From contig NZ_JAGFWR010000020.1 of assembly GCF_017599305.1 (NCBI RefSeq), positions 1 through 64,000 on the forward strand: a stretch of 64,000 bases of DNA, written 5' to 3'. The position numbers and the translations under genes were made by a program. Shown piece after piece: positions 40,524-48,696 of the stretch (the stretch's first letter is position 1; each line of letters starts with the position of its first letter). Origin of the DNA: Micromonospora antibiotica (GTDB lineage Bacteria; Actinomycetota; Actinomycetes; Mycobacteriales; Micromonosporaceae). Below the pieces are notes generated by a model. It saw only the letters and a program-made list of their open reading frames with translations. It searched no databases and was not told the DNA's origin.

Positions 40524-41282
40524 TCAGGAAGACGTTTGCGGAAAAATCCCTCCCGCTCCACGGTCTGACGCCGGAATCCGGTGCGGCAGGTTGATGCGGT
40601 CGGCGGGCACACCGGCGGCGAGCAGCCGCAGCCGCGAACCCGCCAGCATCGGAGGCGGTCCGCAGACGTAGACGACCTGGTCGGGGCGCAGGTGGTCGAG
40701 GGCGATCGTGAGCGCGTCACCCCGCCCGGCCGACTCCGCGTGCGGGTCGTGGGAGAACGCGGGCACGATGGTCAGCCAGTCGTGGGCGCACTGGAGCTTG
40801 TCGAGGGCGATGGCGTCGTACAGCTCGACGAAGGTGCGTGCGCCGACGACCAGCGTGACCCGGCGGCCGTCGGGGGCGGCGGCGACCTGCTCGACCAGGG
40901 CGCGCAGCGGGGCCAGCCCGGTGCCACCGGCCACCAGCAGCAGGTCGCCGCCGCGCAGGTGCAGGCCGGTGTCGCGGGGCGGGCCGAGGTGCAGCAGCTC
41001 GCCGGGGCGTACCTCGTGGACGAGGCTGCCCGAGACGGTGCCGGCGGCTACGGCGCGGACGTGCAGCTCGACGGTGCCGTCGGGGCGGGGTGCGTTGGCC
41101 GGGCAGTACCACCGCCAGCGACCGGGGTGCCGTGGGGTCTCGACGGGAACCGCCTGGCCGGGGCGGTGCGGCAACCGCACCCAGGGGCGCAGGGTCAGGA
41201 TGGCGATGCCGGGGCACGGCCGGTCGTGACCGATCACCCTCGCCGGCACGCCGTCACCGGCCCCCAACTCGGCGGCGCTCAC
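40524..41282 (-). CDS. FNR-type flavin reductase coupled to a globin-like protein
   Basis: 252-aa oxidoreductase with the ferredoxin-reductase layout. The FAD-binding barrel has RWRWYCPANAP (the R-x-Y-S/T motif, here R-W-Y-C). The NAD(P) domain has LLLVAGGTGLAPLRALVEQV and ends with VYVCGPPPML. No [2Fe-2S] domain or globin domain is fused. It equals the reductase half of a flavohemoglobin. The GTG start overlaps the stop of the globin-like gene (GTGA). Probably passes electrons from NAD(P)H to that partner. Confidence 0.87.
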   Translation of the reverse strand: MSAAELGAGDGVPARVIGHDRPCPGIAILTLRPWVRLPHRPGQAVPVETPRHPGRWRWYCPANAPRPDGTVELHVRAVAAGTVSGSLVHEVRPGELLHLGPPRDTGLHLRGGDLLLVAGGTGLAPLRALVEQVAAAPDGRRVTLVVGARTFVELYDAIALDKLQCAHDWLTIVPAFSHDPHAESAGRGDALTIALDHLRPDQVVYVCGPPPMLAGSRLRLLAAGVPADRINLPHRIPASDRGAGGIFPQTSS

Positions 41283-41557
41283 CGGGTCACCGCCCGACGC
41301 ACCTGGGCGATCCGCCCGTCGGGCAGGTCGGCCGCCCAGCACACCCCCACCAGGTAGTCGCCGATGCGCCGATGCTGCTCCTCGGACAGGCCGAGCCCAC
41401 CCCAGGCGTCCGCCGGTTCCCCGGCGAGCGCGGCGGTCACGCTCGCCGTCAGGTGCGCGGCCAGCCGGACCCGATCCACCCCGATGAGGTACGGCGACAG
41501 CTCCGCATCCGCCGTCACCAACCGCAACCAGCGGTGGACGATCTCCTCCGGGGTCAT
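41279..41557 (-). CDS. Truncated-globin-like protein, Trp at the proximal-His site (copy 2)
   Basis: 92-aa paralog of the protein at 27895. Shared blocks are RWLRLV, DAELxPYLIGxDR, LGLxxEQHxR and DYL. As in copy 1, the position aligned with the proximal heme His of group I truncated hemoglobins is Trp (AWGGLGLSEEQH). The start overlaps the stop of a 41-codon frame (ATGA), and its stop overlaps the reductase start (GTGA). The pairing makes a split flavohemoglobin-like unit, but with an altered or absent heme site. Confidence 0.65.
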   Translation of the reverse strand: MTPEEIVHRWLRLVTADAELSPYLIGVDRVRLAAHLTASVTAALAGEPADAWGGLGLSEEQHRRIGDYLVGVCWAADLPDGRIAQVRRAVTR

Positions 41558-41679
41558 GCCTGCGCACCGCCCTCGGGCGTGACCTGCGCACGATCGGACA
41601 GCAGGCACGGGTACGGGGTGTGCGCTCCTTCCTCCTGATCGGTGGCAGGGACGGGGAGGGCTGTTGCGGCGGTGTTCAT
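41554..41679 (-). CDS. Putative 41-aa peptide, first gene of the globin/reductase operon
   Basis: This small frame from ATG 41679 ends in TGA that overlaps the globin-like ATG (ATGA). It reads MNTAATALPVPATDQEEG... with a single Cys in HTPYPCLLSDRAQ. There is no transmembrane segment. The exact 4-base coupling suggests it is translated. It may be a small partner protein or a leader peptide. The ribosome site is weak. Confidence 0.4.
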   Translation of the reverse strand: MNTAATALPVPATDQEEGAHTPYPCLLSDRAQVTPEGGAQA

Positions 41680-41849
41680 GGTGTCTGCGGCCCCTGTACG
41701 TCGGCGGGAGGGTGACGGGCGCCGGGGCGGGCGGGGACGAGGTCGCGTCGTACGGGTCGACACGCCCCGGAGCCCAGCACCCACCCCGGGCCATGCATCA
41801 AACCCTGGTCGAAGATCCCCAGCCGGCTATGCCTGGATACTCGCGCCGG

Positions 41850-42665
41850 TCATGCGCCATGGGTATACGCAGGGGGGCGGGATCGGTACGCCGACCAGCG
41901 ACGGGCGGCGGCGAGGAGCGGACGGTGGTGGGGGCGAGGGGCGGTGCGTTGCTTGCGATGCCAGAGCCGAACGAGCGCCTCGGCGAATGCGGTGACCGCG
42001 TCGTCGGGGGCTGCCGCGAAGGCGGGGATCTGCGCTGCCCACGTCTCGGCGTCGACTGGATCATGTCCCGCGCGGACGAGCCGCAGCACGAGAAAGGCGG
42101 CGTCGATCCAGGCAGCGCCCCTGGCGGGACTGGACCAGTCGACCAGGTGTAGGCGGTCACCCAGCAGGAAGTTCCGTGGCGTCATGTCGGTGTGCAGGAG
42201 GGTGTCACCGTCGACCAGTTCGGGGACGATCAGGTCGCGCCACCGGTAGGTGAAGCGCTGGATCGACACCGGAGGGGCAGGCGTCAACGTATGCGCCAGC
42301 CCGGCCAGCAGATCGACGAGCGGTGCGAGGTCTGGAGAGCCTGGAGCCAAATCGGGATGCCGGCCGGGGACGTGGTCAAAGCCGAGCAGCAGCCAGCCGG
42401 ACTGCTCGACGGTCCAGCGCAGGCGTGGCGCGGCGGGCGGGAGCCACCTGTTGACCCTGGCCTCGTTGCGGTGGAGCCAATCGGTCGGTCCGTCGACCTG
42501 GCAGCCCTTGCAGAAGAACATGCCGGCAGCGGTGTCCAGGGTGACGGCCAGGTCGCAGTTTGCGCCAGCCGGCACCGTCACCGCCGACCGGATCGGGCCG
42601 ACGTGGCGGGACACCTCATCGCGAACCCTGTCGGGCAGCTCTTCCCAAGGCTGACGGCGTGGCAT
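41850..42665 (-). CDS. Aminoglycoside phosphotransferase-like kinase
   Basis: 271-aa APH/ChoK-fold protein. The catalytic loop is LLHTDMTPRNFLL (H-x-D-x4-N) and the metal Asp is in LHLVDWSSP. The N-lobe has FFCKGCQVDG, with the Lys. RWTVEQSGWLLLGFDHVPGRHP is typical of the small actinobacterial branch often found beside XRE regulators. GGAGG lies 5 bases before the ATG. The natural substrate is unknown, and antibiotic resistance is not implied by sequence alone. Confidence 0.82.
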   Translation of the reverse strand: MPRRQPWEELPDRVRDEVSRHVGPIRSAVTVPAGANCDLAVTLDTAAGMFFCKGCQVDGPTDWLHRNEARVNRWLPPAAPRLRWTVEQSGWLLLGFDHVPGRHPDLAPGSPDLAPLVDLLAGLAHTLTPAPPVSIQRFTYRWRDLIVPELVDGDTLLHTDMTPRNFLLGDRLHLVDWSSPARGAAWIDAAFLVLRLVRAGHDPVDAETWAAQIPAFAAAPDDAVTAFAEALVRLWHRKQRTAPRPHHRPLLAAARRWSAYRSRPPAYTHGA

Positions 42666-42727
42666 GTGGGCCTCCGACGGTGAGGCGGTCCCGGAAGCCT
42701 ATGCCTCCGGGCCGCCTCACCGTCGCG

Positions 42728-43189
42728 TCACCGCGTGGGACTGTCGGTGCAGCCCGCGTGGCACTGCGTGCACTCGGTCGCCACACCGGCCCACAGCGGA
42801 TGGTCGAGCGTGAAGCCGGCGGCGACGATCGCAGAGACGGTGCGGGAGATCGGCGCACCGATCGGCTCCGGCGACGACGGGGGCGGGTCGTCGGAGGTGG
42901 GCTCCGGCTCATGGTGGATGAACCGGCCTGCGGTCCGCTGGCAGAAGTCGGCATAGTCGCGGGTGTGCAGGATGAACGTGTGCCATCCGATGTCCACCAT
43001 CTCGGAGGGACCGATCGGCGCCGTGGTGACAGCGCAGGCCCCGAGGAAGGCCAGCGCCTGATCCACGATCCTGGGTGGGAGGTCCGGGGACATCTCGGGA
43101 TGGTCCTGGGCGATGCGACGGGCCAGCCGGGTGAACAGCTCGTCAGAGACGAGTTCCCTTCCGGCGCGGGTCGTGCTGGACAACAGCAT
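42728..43189 (-). CDS. Glycine-rich-domain-protein-like (DUF1399-like) protein
   Basis: 153-aa protein. MVDIGWHTFILHTRDYADFCQRTAGRFIHHEPE matches the core of the GRDP/DUF1399 family (WHTFILxTxxYxxFC...HH), known from plants, fungi and bacteria, with unknown activity. The C-terminus ECTQCHAGC could bind a metal. The ATG at 43189 has AGGAG 4-5 bases upstream, so the longer upstream frame is not used. It is divergent from the XRE regulator. Confidence 0.7.
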   Translation of the reverse strand: MLLSSTTRAGRELVSDELFTRLARRIAQDHPEMSPDLPPRIVDQALAFLGACAVTTAPIGPSEMVDIGWHTFILHTRDYADFCQRTAGRFIHHEPEPTSDDPPPSSPEPIGAPISRTVSAIVAAGFTLDHPLWAGVATECTQCHAGCTDSPTR

Positions 43190-43267
43190 GGCGCTCCTTC
43201 CGTTGGTGTCCAGCCCAGGCTGGCCCGGTCCACGCCGCCCCCGGATGACAGTGCGAGCATCATCGAT

Positions 43268-43282
43268 ATACGCGCTGCGTAT
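43268..43282. promoter_or_regulatory. 15-bp palindrome, candidate XRE operator
   Basis: ATACGC-GCT-GCGTAT is a perfect 6-bp inverted repeat, between the divergent DUF1399-like gene and the XRE regulator gene (76 bases before its start). Confidence 0.5.
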
Positions 43283-43357
43283 GCCACCCGACCACGCAGC
43301 GGGTTCAATGGGTAGGCTCGACTTCGGATACAGCCGCCCGCGATTGGCGAGGTTGCC

Positions 43358-44869
43358 GTGACACACACCAACTGCCCCAGGTGCGGCGGAAGGCTGGCCC
43401 GCGACAACGACAGCGGCCGGTGCACACCCTGCCAGGCCGCCGAGCGCGACCGGATGGGTGCCCCTCCGGCGGTGCCGGCGTCCTTCTGGAATCACGAGCC
43501 GGTACGGCAGGCGCTCGCATCGCGTCACCTGGGCCGGGTCATCCGGGCATACCGGTTCCATCCGTACCACGGGCGGACGGCACTGTCGCAGACCGTGGTG
43601 GCCGGCTGGCTGGGCATCACGCAGGCCCAGCTGAGTCGGGTGGAGAACGGACCGCCGGTGGTACACCTGGATCGGCTGGCCCACTGGGCGAAGATCCTCG
43701 GGATACCGAACGCCCTGCTGTGGTTCAGCCTGCCCGACGTAGGGCTCGACCCGTCCCGGCAAGCAGCCAGCTGGCCGGGCCTACCAGAGCCGGATCGCCA
43801 CAACCATGGAAACCTCGTGGGGCCGCCCGCGACGCCAGCATCGTCCGAGGCATCGACGAAGGAGGTGGTCACGACGGACCGCCGGCAGTTCCACACGCTG
43901 GCAGCTTTGGCGGGACTTGGTTCCATGGGCGAGTGGGGCTTCCTCGCCACGCCCGCGGACGAGTCTCCGGCCATCGGCCTCGAACACGTCCGCCTGGCCA
44001 CTTCGTTGGTGAAGGAGTTCCGGCAGGCCGACGCGGTGGCCGGCGCCAATCAGCTATGCGACATCGCCATCCACGTTCATGGTCGCCTCTCATCCTGGGC
44101 CGCGAAGGCACGCTACAGCCGAGACGTCGCTGAAGCCCTCCAAGCATCGCTCGCCGACCTTGCCGCCCAGACGGCCTGGCTGGCGATCGACGCCGGCCGC
44201 AGGGCAGCTGCGCGTCCGTATCTCAACGATGCCATCACCAGGGCACGCCTCGCCGACGATTCCCAGGTCGAGGTACGTGCGCTCGCGCAACTAGCACTTC
44301 TCAACGGGGATTCCCAACCAACCGAGTCGCTGCATTGCGCGGATGCCGCCCTGCGGATATCCGCCGGCTGGGCCACCCCACGTCTACGGACACTCCTGCA
44401 CCTCCGCCGGGCATGCGCATTCGCCGCGCTTCAGGACCGCAGCGCGTTCGAGCGCGAGATGCGCAAGGCACGCCAAGAGTTGGAACGGGGCCCGCACGAG
44501 AGCGACCCGGAGTTCATCCACTTCGTCAACTTCCAAGAGGTGCAGGGTCTGGAAGCACTGTCGTTCCTCGCACTCGACCAGCCGAGACGAGCAGCCGAGG
44601 CGCTCCGCGACGCCATCACCACCGCGTCCCCCGCACATCGGCGCAACCAGGTCTACTACCGCGTAAGGCTGGCCGAGGCGACCCACCGGGAAGGTGACGT
44701 CAACGAGGCCGCACTGATGGCGCTGGACCTCCTTCCTGAGGTGAAACAGATGAACTCCCGGCGCGTGACTCGGCACCTGGCCGACATCCGGTCCACGTTG
44801 GGTCAGGTAACTCGACCGACTACTCCTGTCCGGAACTTCATCGAAGCCTTCGACGGCGAGGCCGTCTGA
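43358..44869 (+). CDS. XRE-family regulator with N-terminal zinc ribbon and TPR-like C-terminus
   Basis: 503-aa regulator. Cys6-Cys9-Cys22-Cys25 (CPRCGG, CTPCQ) form a zinc ribbon. The HTH (about 57-115; SQTVVAGWLGITQAQLSRVENG) is of the Cro/CI type. The linker contains DRRQFHTLAALAGLG. A helical TPR-like region (about 205-480) may bind a peptide or small molecule, as in Streptomyces regulators of this size. The GTG start has GAGG upstream. It is coupled to an acetyltransferase by ATGA. Likely acts on the 43268 palindrome. Confidence 0.85.
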   Translation: MTHTNCPRCGGRLARDNDSGRCTPCQAAERDRMGAPPAVPASFWNHEPVRQALASRHLGRVIRAYRFHPYHGRTALSQTVVAGWLGITQAQLSRVENGPPVVHLDRLAHWAKILGIPNALLWFSLPDVGLDPSRQAASWPGLPEPDRHNHGNLVGPPATPASSEASTKEVVTTDRRQFHTLAALAGLGSMGEWGFLATPADESPAIGLEHVRLATSLVKEFRQADAVAGANQLCDIAIHVHGRLSSWAAKARYSRDVAEALQASLADLAAQTAWLAIDAGRRAAARPYLNDAITRARLADDSQVEVRALAQLALLNGDSQPTESLHCADAALRISAGWATPRLRTLLHLRRACAFAALQDRSAFEREMRKARQELERGPHESDPEFIHFVNFQEVQGLEALSFLALDQPRRAAEALRDAITTASPAHRRNQVYYRVRLAEATHREGDVNEAALMALDLLPEVKQMNSRRVTRHLADIRSTLGQVTRPTTPVRNFIEAFDGEAV

Positions 44870-45459
44870 TGACCGAGCAGCTGACCCTCCGCCGTTACGA
44901 CGCGGCCGAGTCCGAAGGAATCACCGAGCGACTGATCGACCTCTACCTTGAGGCTCATGCGGGCGACGGCGGTTTCTACAGTGCGGACCGCTACCGTCGC
45001 CAGCTTTCGGCGCATCGACAGCGCGCAGGGTGGGTGTTGATCACCGCGACGCTGGCCGAAGAGTTGATCGGCTACGTGTACGGGTTCCCGCTCGCACCCG
45101 ACACCCGATGGTGGGACGGCATTGAGGAGCCCGTACCGGCCGGCTTCACCGACGAGGACGGGCAACGCACCTTTGCCATCTGCGAACTGCTGGTGCGGGC
45201 CGCTTGGCGGCGGCAAGGCGTCGCGCGAACGTTGCACGACAACCTTCTCGGTAGTCGGCATGAGGAGCGGATGACGCTCCTCGCCCGGCCAGACAACGGC
45301 CCAGCCCAGGCCGCCTACCGATCCTGGGGGTGGCAGACCGTCACCCGGCTTCGGCCCGGCTGGCCCGACGCGCCACTGTTCGACATTCTCACCTACGACT
45401 CACGCAAGGTGTGCTCGCCTGAGTGGCCACCGGTCGCTCAGGGCAACCCACGCCCGTGA
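44869..45459 (+). CDS. GNAT-family N-acetyltransferase
   Basis: 196-aa acetyltransferase. ICELLVRAAWRRQGVARTLHDNLL is the acetyl-CoA pyrophosphate loop (Q/R-x-x-G-x-A), preceded by strand WVLITATLAEELIGYVYGFPL and followed by MTLLARPDNGPAQAAYRSWGWQ. Translationally coupled to the XRE regulator. The substrate could be a small molecule or a protein; no toxin-type signature is seen. Confidence 0.88.
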   Translation: MTEQLTLRRYDAAESEGITERLIDLYLEAHAGDGGFYSADRYRRQLSAHRQRAGWVLITATLAEELIGYVYGFPLAPDTRWWDGIEEPVPAGFTDEDGQRTFAICELLVRAAWRRQGVARTLHDNLLGSRHEERMTLLARPDNGPAQAAYRSWGWQTVTRLRPGWPDAPLFDILTYDSRKVCSPEWPPVAQGNPRP

Positions 45460-45647
45460 CCGGCGGGTTGCCCGGAGCCGACCGGCTCGGGACACAGCAG
45501 CCGAATCTGGGTGGAAGCATGGAGTCGTTTCACAGCGATTCTCGGGACGACAGCGACCCATCCAGGCAGGGCCTTCGCCCTACCTGGTGGCCGCTGGCCA
45601 CGGGGAGCGACATCGTGACCAGCGGCGAGCCAGGCCCTGACACCCTG

Positions 45648-45670
45648 CGGCAGCCGTGACACGGCTGCCG
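45648..45670. terminator. Convergent terminator hairpin
   Basis: CGGCAGCCGT (45648-45657) and ACGGCTGCCG (45661-45670) form a perfect 10-bp stem with a 3-base loop, between the acetyltransferase and the convergent CBS-HEPN gene. Confidence 0.8.
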
Positions 45671-45689
45671 TACGGCCGGGTCAGATTCG

Positions 45690-46709
45690 TCAGAGTAGTT
45701 GCTTGAGCAGACCCGAGAACTCCTTCAACTCGTCGATCTGTTGGTCACTGAGCGCTTTTTCGTCAAAGTGAGCAATCTGGTTACGTATGACTCTCACCCT
45801 GTCCAGTTGAGCCACGAACTGGGATCTGTCTACGCCGCCCCAACCCAGCAGTTTCCAGTTCTCGACTGCATTAAGGCGTTGCTTCCCGTTCCCCTGCTCA
45901 CAGTCCAGAAGCTTGACATACTCACCAAACATCAACTTGGAGAAGTCACCCGAGTGACTTTCCCCCTTCAGCTTCTTGACCGAATCGCCAGCAAGCTTGG
46001 GCCCCAGGCACTTCCGGAGACGGAACTCGATCTCACCGACCAGGAAGAACGGCAATGCAATGTTGTGGAACCGCTTGGCGATGTCAGAGCCGGTTATTAT
46101 CCCCACGAAGACGCCGCTGTTTTCCCGCACCAGCAAATATCCGTGACGCCGAATCTCGGGCAAGCGGGTGAAGAGTTCCTGGTGAACCTCCGCCACGGGG
46201 ATCCCATCACGGACCATGGACTTCGCGAGCGTGGGACTAGTCTCCCCGATCTCGTACCGCGCAGTGATGGAGTCCCAGGTCACGACACCCTTGAGATCGG
46301 CAAGCCCGTCGATCACCGGCAGCTGCGAATAGTTCTTCACGCGCATTGTATACACAGCGGAACGCAGCGACGACTTGGATGTGACCGAGTCGATTCCCGC
46401 ACGAGCCGAAGGCACGTCGCCGATCCGAAGTGGCTGCTGGGGCAGCGTGCCTGTCTGCACCTCCTCTTCCGCTTCCTCCTCGACGAACGGCACCGCCGCC
46501 TGAGGAACGATCAGCATGTCGGTCTTGAGTCCGCAGGTAGTGAAGGAGGGGTGAGTATCGAGGCCGACCTCATGCAACGCTTCCTGGATCAGGGGAACGG
46601 TCTGATAATTGCGGACACGCTCACCGAACATTTCCAGAAGGGCAGGAACCCGTATGGTCTTCCCCTTGAGATCGAGCAGTTCCTGACGGCTTGGAAGAGA
46701 CAGACTCAC
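45690..46709 (-). CDS. CBS-domain protein with C-terminal HEPN-like motif
   Basis: 339-aa protein. A pair of CBS domains (about 90-215; SSLRSAVYTMRVKNYSQLPVIDG, GYLLVRENSGVFVGIITGSDI) should bind an adenine nucleotide. The C-terminal helical domain (about 215-339) ends with VIRNQIAHFDE, where R309-N-x3-H314 fits the R-x4-6-H catalytic motif of HEPN RNases. Its ATG overlaps the stop of the upstream DUF262 gene by 4 bases. GC content is visibly low (one 60-base line, 45721-45780, counts 48%), a sign of transfer. Confidence 0.72.
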   Translation of the reverse strand: MSLSLPSRQELLDLKGKTIRVPALLEMFGERVRNYQTVPLIQEALHEVGLDTHPSFTTCGLKTDMLIVPQAAVPFVEEEAEEEVQTGTLPQQPLRIGDVPSARAGIDSVTSKSSLRSAVYTMRVKNYSQLPVIDGLADLKGVVTWDSITARYEIGETSPTLAKSMVRDGIPVAEVHQELFTRLPEIRRHGYLLVRENSGVFVGIITGSDIAKRFHNIALPFFLVGEIEFRLRKCLGPKLAGDSVKKLKGESHSGDFSKLMFGEYVKLLDCEQGNGKQRLNAVENWKLLGWGGVDRSQFVAQLDRVRVIRNQIAHFDEKALSDQQIDELKEFSGLLKQLL

Positions 46710-48511
46710 CGGTCCACCTCGATACGGAAGACCGTTTGCTTACCCATGGCCTCATTGACCAACTCAACCAGTCTAGCCGACCGGTCGTCATAGAACTTGT
46801 CAAAGTCGTCCTCACGCAGCAAATCTGGATTGATCACGTGAGTGGCGACCACGTCATCGAACCATTCGGGCCGCGTGCCGGTTTCCCTGGCAAGCACCTG
46901 CAAGTAGGCCGATGGCGAGCCCGTCAGACTCTTGCTCGCCCGGTAGGACAAAGGGGTCTTGTTCACGATCGAATTGCCCCGCCAGTCACCGGGAGCATGC
47001 CGGGCCAGCCACTGCTTCGGGAAAACGTGACGAATATCGACAGCATGCTGCAGGATCGACCCCGGGGTGAAAGGAGATTCGCTGTGGTACCAGTCGACGG
47101 CACCCTGCTTGACGAGCAGCGCAAAAATGCCCTTGTAGGCGGCGCTGTTACGGGTGGTCAGGGTATCCAAACGGTCGGCCAGGAAGGCCGCTTCCGCGAT
47201 GGTGTCGGGCACGCTCAGCAACTGACCCTTCGCTGCGGCAACGAGTTGCTCGACATCACGGGTGAAGCGACTCTCAGTCGCACCACCATACATTTCACCC
47301 AGTACCCCACACCAGTACCAGCGGGTGAGCAGTTCCCGGGTGCCCACCTCATCGGCCTGGTCATCGAGAATCGCTCGCACCGCCGCCAAGGGCACGAGTT
47401 GGGTTCGGTAGGGAAGGTCGGCCTGCCGCACGATGAACTGCTCGTTGAGGAACCCCCCGACCCAGCCGAAGGCACTCGCCACCCTGGGCGCAAGCCGAAT
47501 GAAATCATCCAGCGGCAGGTTCAGGAGGTCGCGCCGTTTACATGAAACGGCCATGTTCGGCCTGGTCCTCTTGCGTTCCCACGTGTTGACTAGGGTGACG
47601 GCTTGCAGAAAATCGCTGGTGCTCAAGCCATCGTCGACCCCCTGCTCCAGGCGCCCCAAGACCGGGTATGCGGTGGCCAGGGTCCGCTTGATGTCCTGCC
47701 ACACGTCCGGCAACCGGTAGTAGTCGCCGTGGTTCTGCTCGTATTGACTGTCGCCTGCATAGGTGGCGGTCAGCAGTTCGAACACGTTTAACGGAACGCC
47801 GCCGGTGTTGACCCGCTCGAACACCGAACAGACGGCATCCTTGGTGGTCGAGGCAGCAAGCTTGATCATGGGAATCTGGAACGACCTGATGTTGTGGAGA
47901 ATCCGCTGGTCGAACTTGGCCCACAATTCCCAGTTCGCGTCGTCCAGCATGACGAATTCCCGCTGCCATTCGGTAACCTTGTTGCTGTTAAAAACATCGC
48001 TCAGTGGAAAATGTCTCGCCCCGCATTCCTTCGATCGACTACTGAGATCGAGGTTAATCGTACGAGCGAAGTTCGAACGGAGGACACGGTCCTTCGGTAC
48101 GGAAACGATGGCCTCGTCCCGGTCGGTGGATGAACCCACAGCCCGTTCGATGTCCACGTAATACCAACGCTCAAGCTCCTTGTTGCGATCATCGACGGTC
48201 CGCACCGGTTGGTCAAGGTGCAGGGCCTGGAACAGGGAGGTGAGCCGTTGCTGACCGTCCAGTAGCAGAAGGTCAGGCACAACCGCCCGGCCAGCCTCAG
48301 CACCAGTCAGGGTACGAGGACGAAAGGGCTTCTTACCACCCGTCTCGAGCGTCATCACAACGCCGAGCGGATAGTCAAGGGTGACCGTGGCGATCAGCTC
48401 CCGGATGCGCTGGTCATCCCACTTCCACTCGCGTTGGAAGTCTGGCAGCTGCAGCACCCCCGACTTGATATCTTTCAAGAGTTCGTGAAGCTTCGGACTG
48501 TCGAGCGCCAT
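46706..48511 (-). CDS. DUF262-HNH (GmrSD-like) protein
   Basis: 601-aa protein of the DUF262/DUF1524 type. QLPDFQREWKW and LLLLDGQQRLTSLFQAL (DGQQR at 85-89) form the ParB/Srx-like nucleotide-hydrolysing core. VFERVNTGGVPLNVFELLTA is a further DUF262 block. The C-terminal VDIRHVFPKQWL (about 490) with NSIVNKTPLSYR fits the His-Asn HNH nuclease part. Relatives such as GmrSD and SspE cut modified phage DNA. ATG follows GGGAG, with TAGGTT as -10. Coupled to the CBS-HEPN gene. Low GC. Confidence 0.85.
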   Translation of the reverse strand: MALDSPKLHELLKDIKSGVLQLPDFQREWKWDDQRIRELIATVTLDYPLGVVMTLETGGKKPFRPRTLTGAEAGRAVVPDLLLLDGQQRLTSLFQALHLDQPVRTVDDRNKELERWYYVDIERAVGSSTDRDEAIVSVPKDRVLRSNFARTINLDLSSRSKECGARHFPLSDVFNSNKVTEWQREFVMLDDANWELWAKFDQRILHNIRSFQIPMIKLAASTTKDAVCSVFERVNTGGVPLNVFELLTATYAGDSQYEQNHGDYYRLPDVWQDIKRTLATAYPVLGRLEQGVDDGLSTSDFLQAVTLVNTWERKRTRPNMAVSCKRRDLLNLPLDDFIRLAPRVASAFGWVGGFLNEQFIVRQADLPYRTQLVPLAAVRAILDDQADEVGTRELLTRWYWCGVLGEMYGGATESRFTRDVEQLVAAAKGQLLSVPDTIAEAAFLADRLDTLTTRNSAAYKGIFALLVKQGAVDWYHSESPFTPGSILQHAVDIRHVFPKQWLARHAPGDWRGNSIVNKTPLSYRASKSLTGSPSAYLQVLARETGTRPEWFDDVVATHVINPDLLREDDFDKFYDDRSARLVELVNEAMGKQTVFRIEVDR

Positions 48512-48682
48512 CGAGCGATCTCCCTGGGAACCTATCGTGAGAGCGAACCGGTCAGATTATCGACCGTCACTCTGATGGTCAAGGTCAGCTCAACGGAGAA
48601 TCCCCTGGGGAATCGACTGCGGCACACGGCCGACACTCGGGGCACCGCGCAGTCGGCGAAAGTCGGCAGAGCTGACACACGC

Positions 48683-48688
48683 TAACCT
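48683..48688 (+). promoter_or_regulatory. -10 box of a probable leaderless promoter
   Basis: TAACCT lies 8 bases before the ATG at 48697. Confidence 0.5.
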
Positions 48689-48696
48689 CCACCCTC

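Noticed and set aside
41850..42665. Calling the APH-like kinase an antibiotic resistance gene
   Set aside because: Only the kinase fold and catalytic loop are supported; many such proteins act on other small molecules.
42728..43762. Long minus-strand frame as a 344-aa protein
   Set aside because: The part before codon 192 is antisense to the XRE regulator; the ATG at 43189 with AGGAG upstream starts the recognisable domain.
45423..45659. Possible 78-aa gene between the acetyltransferase and the CBS-HEPN gene
   Set aside because: It overlaps the acetyltransferase end, has no ribosome site, and its sequence shows no domain or clear codon bias; a frame of equal length exists on the other strand.
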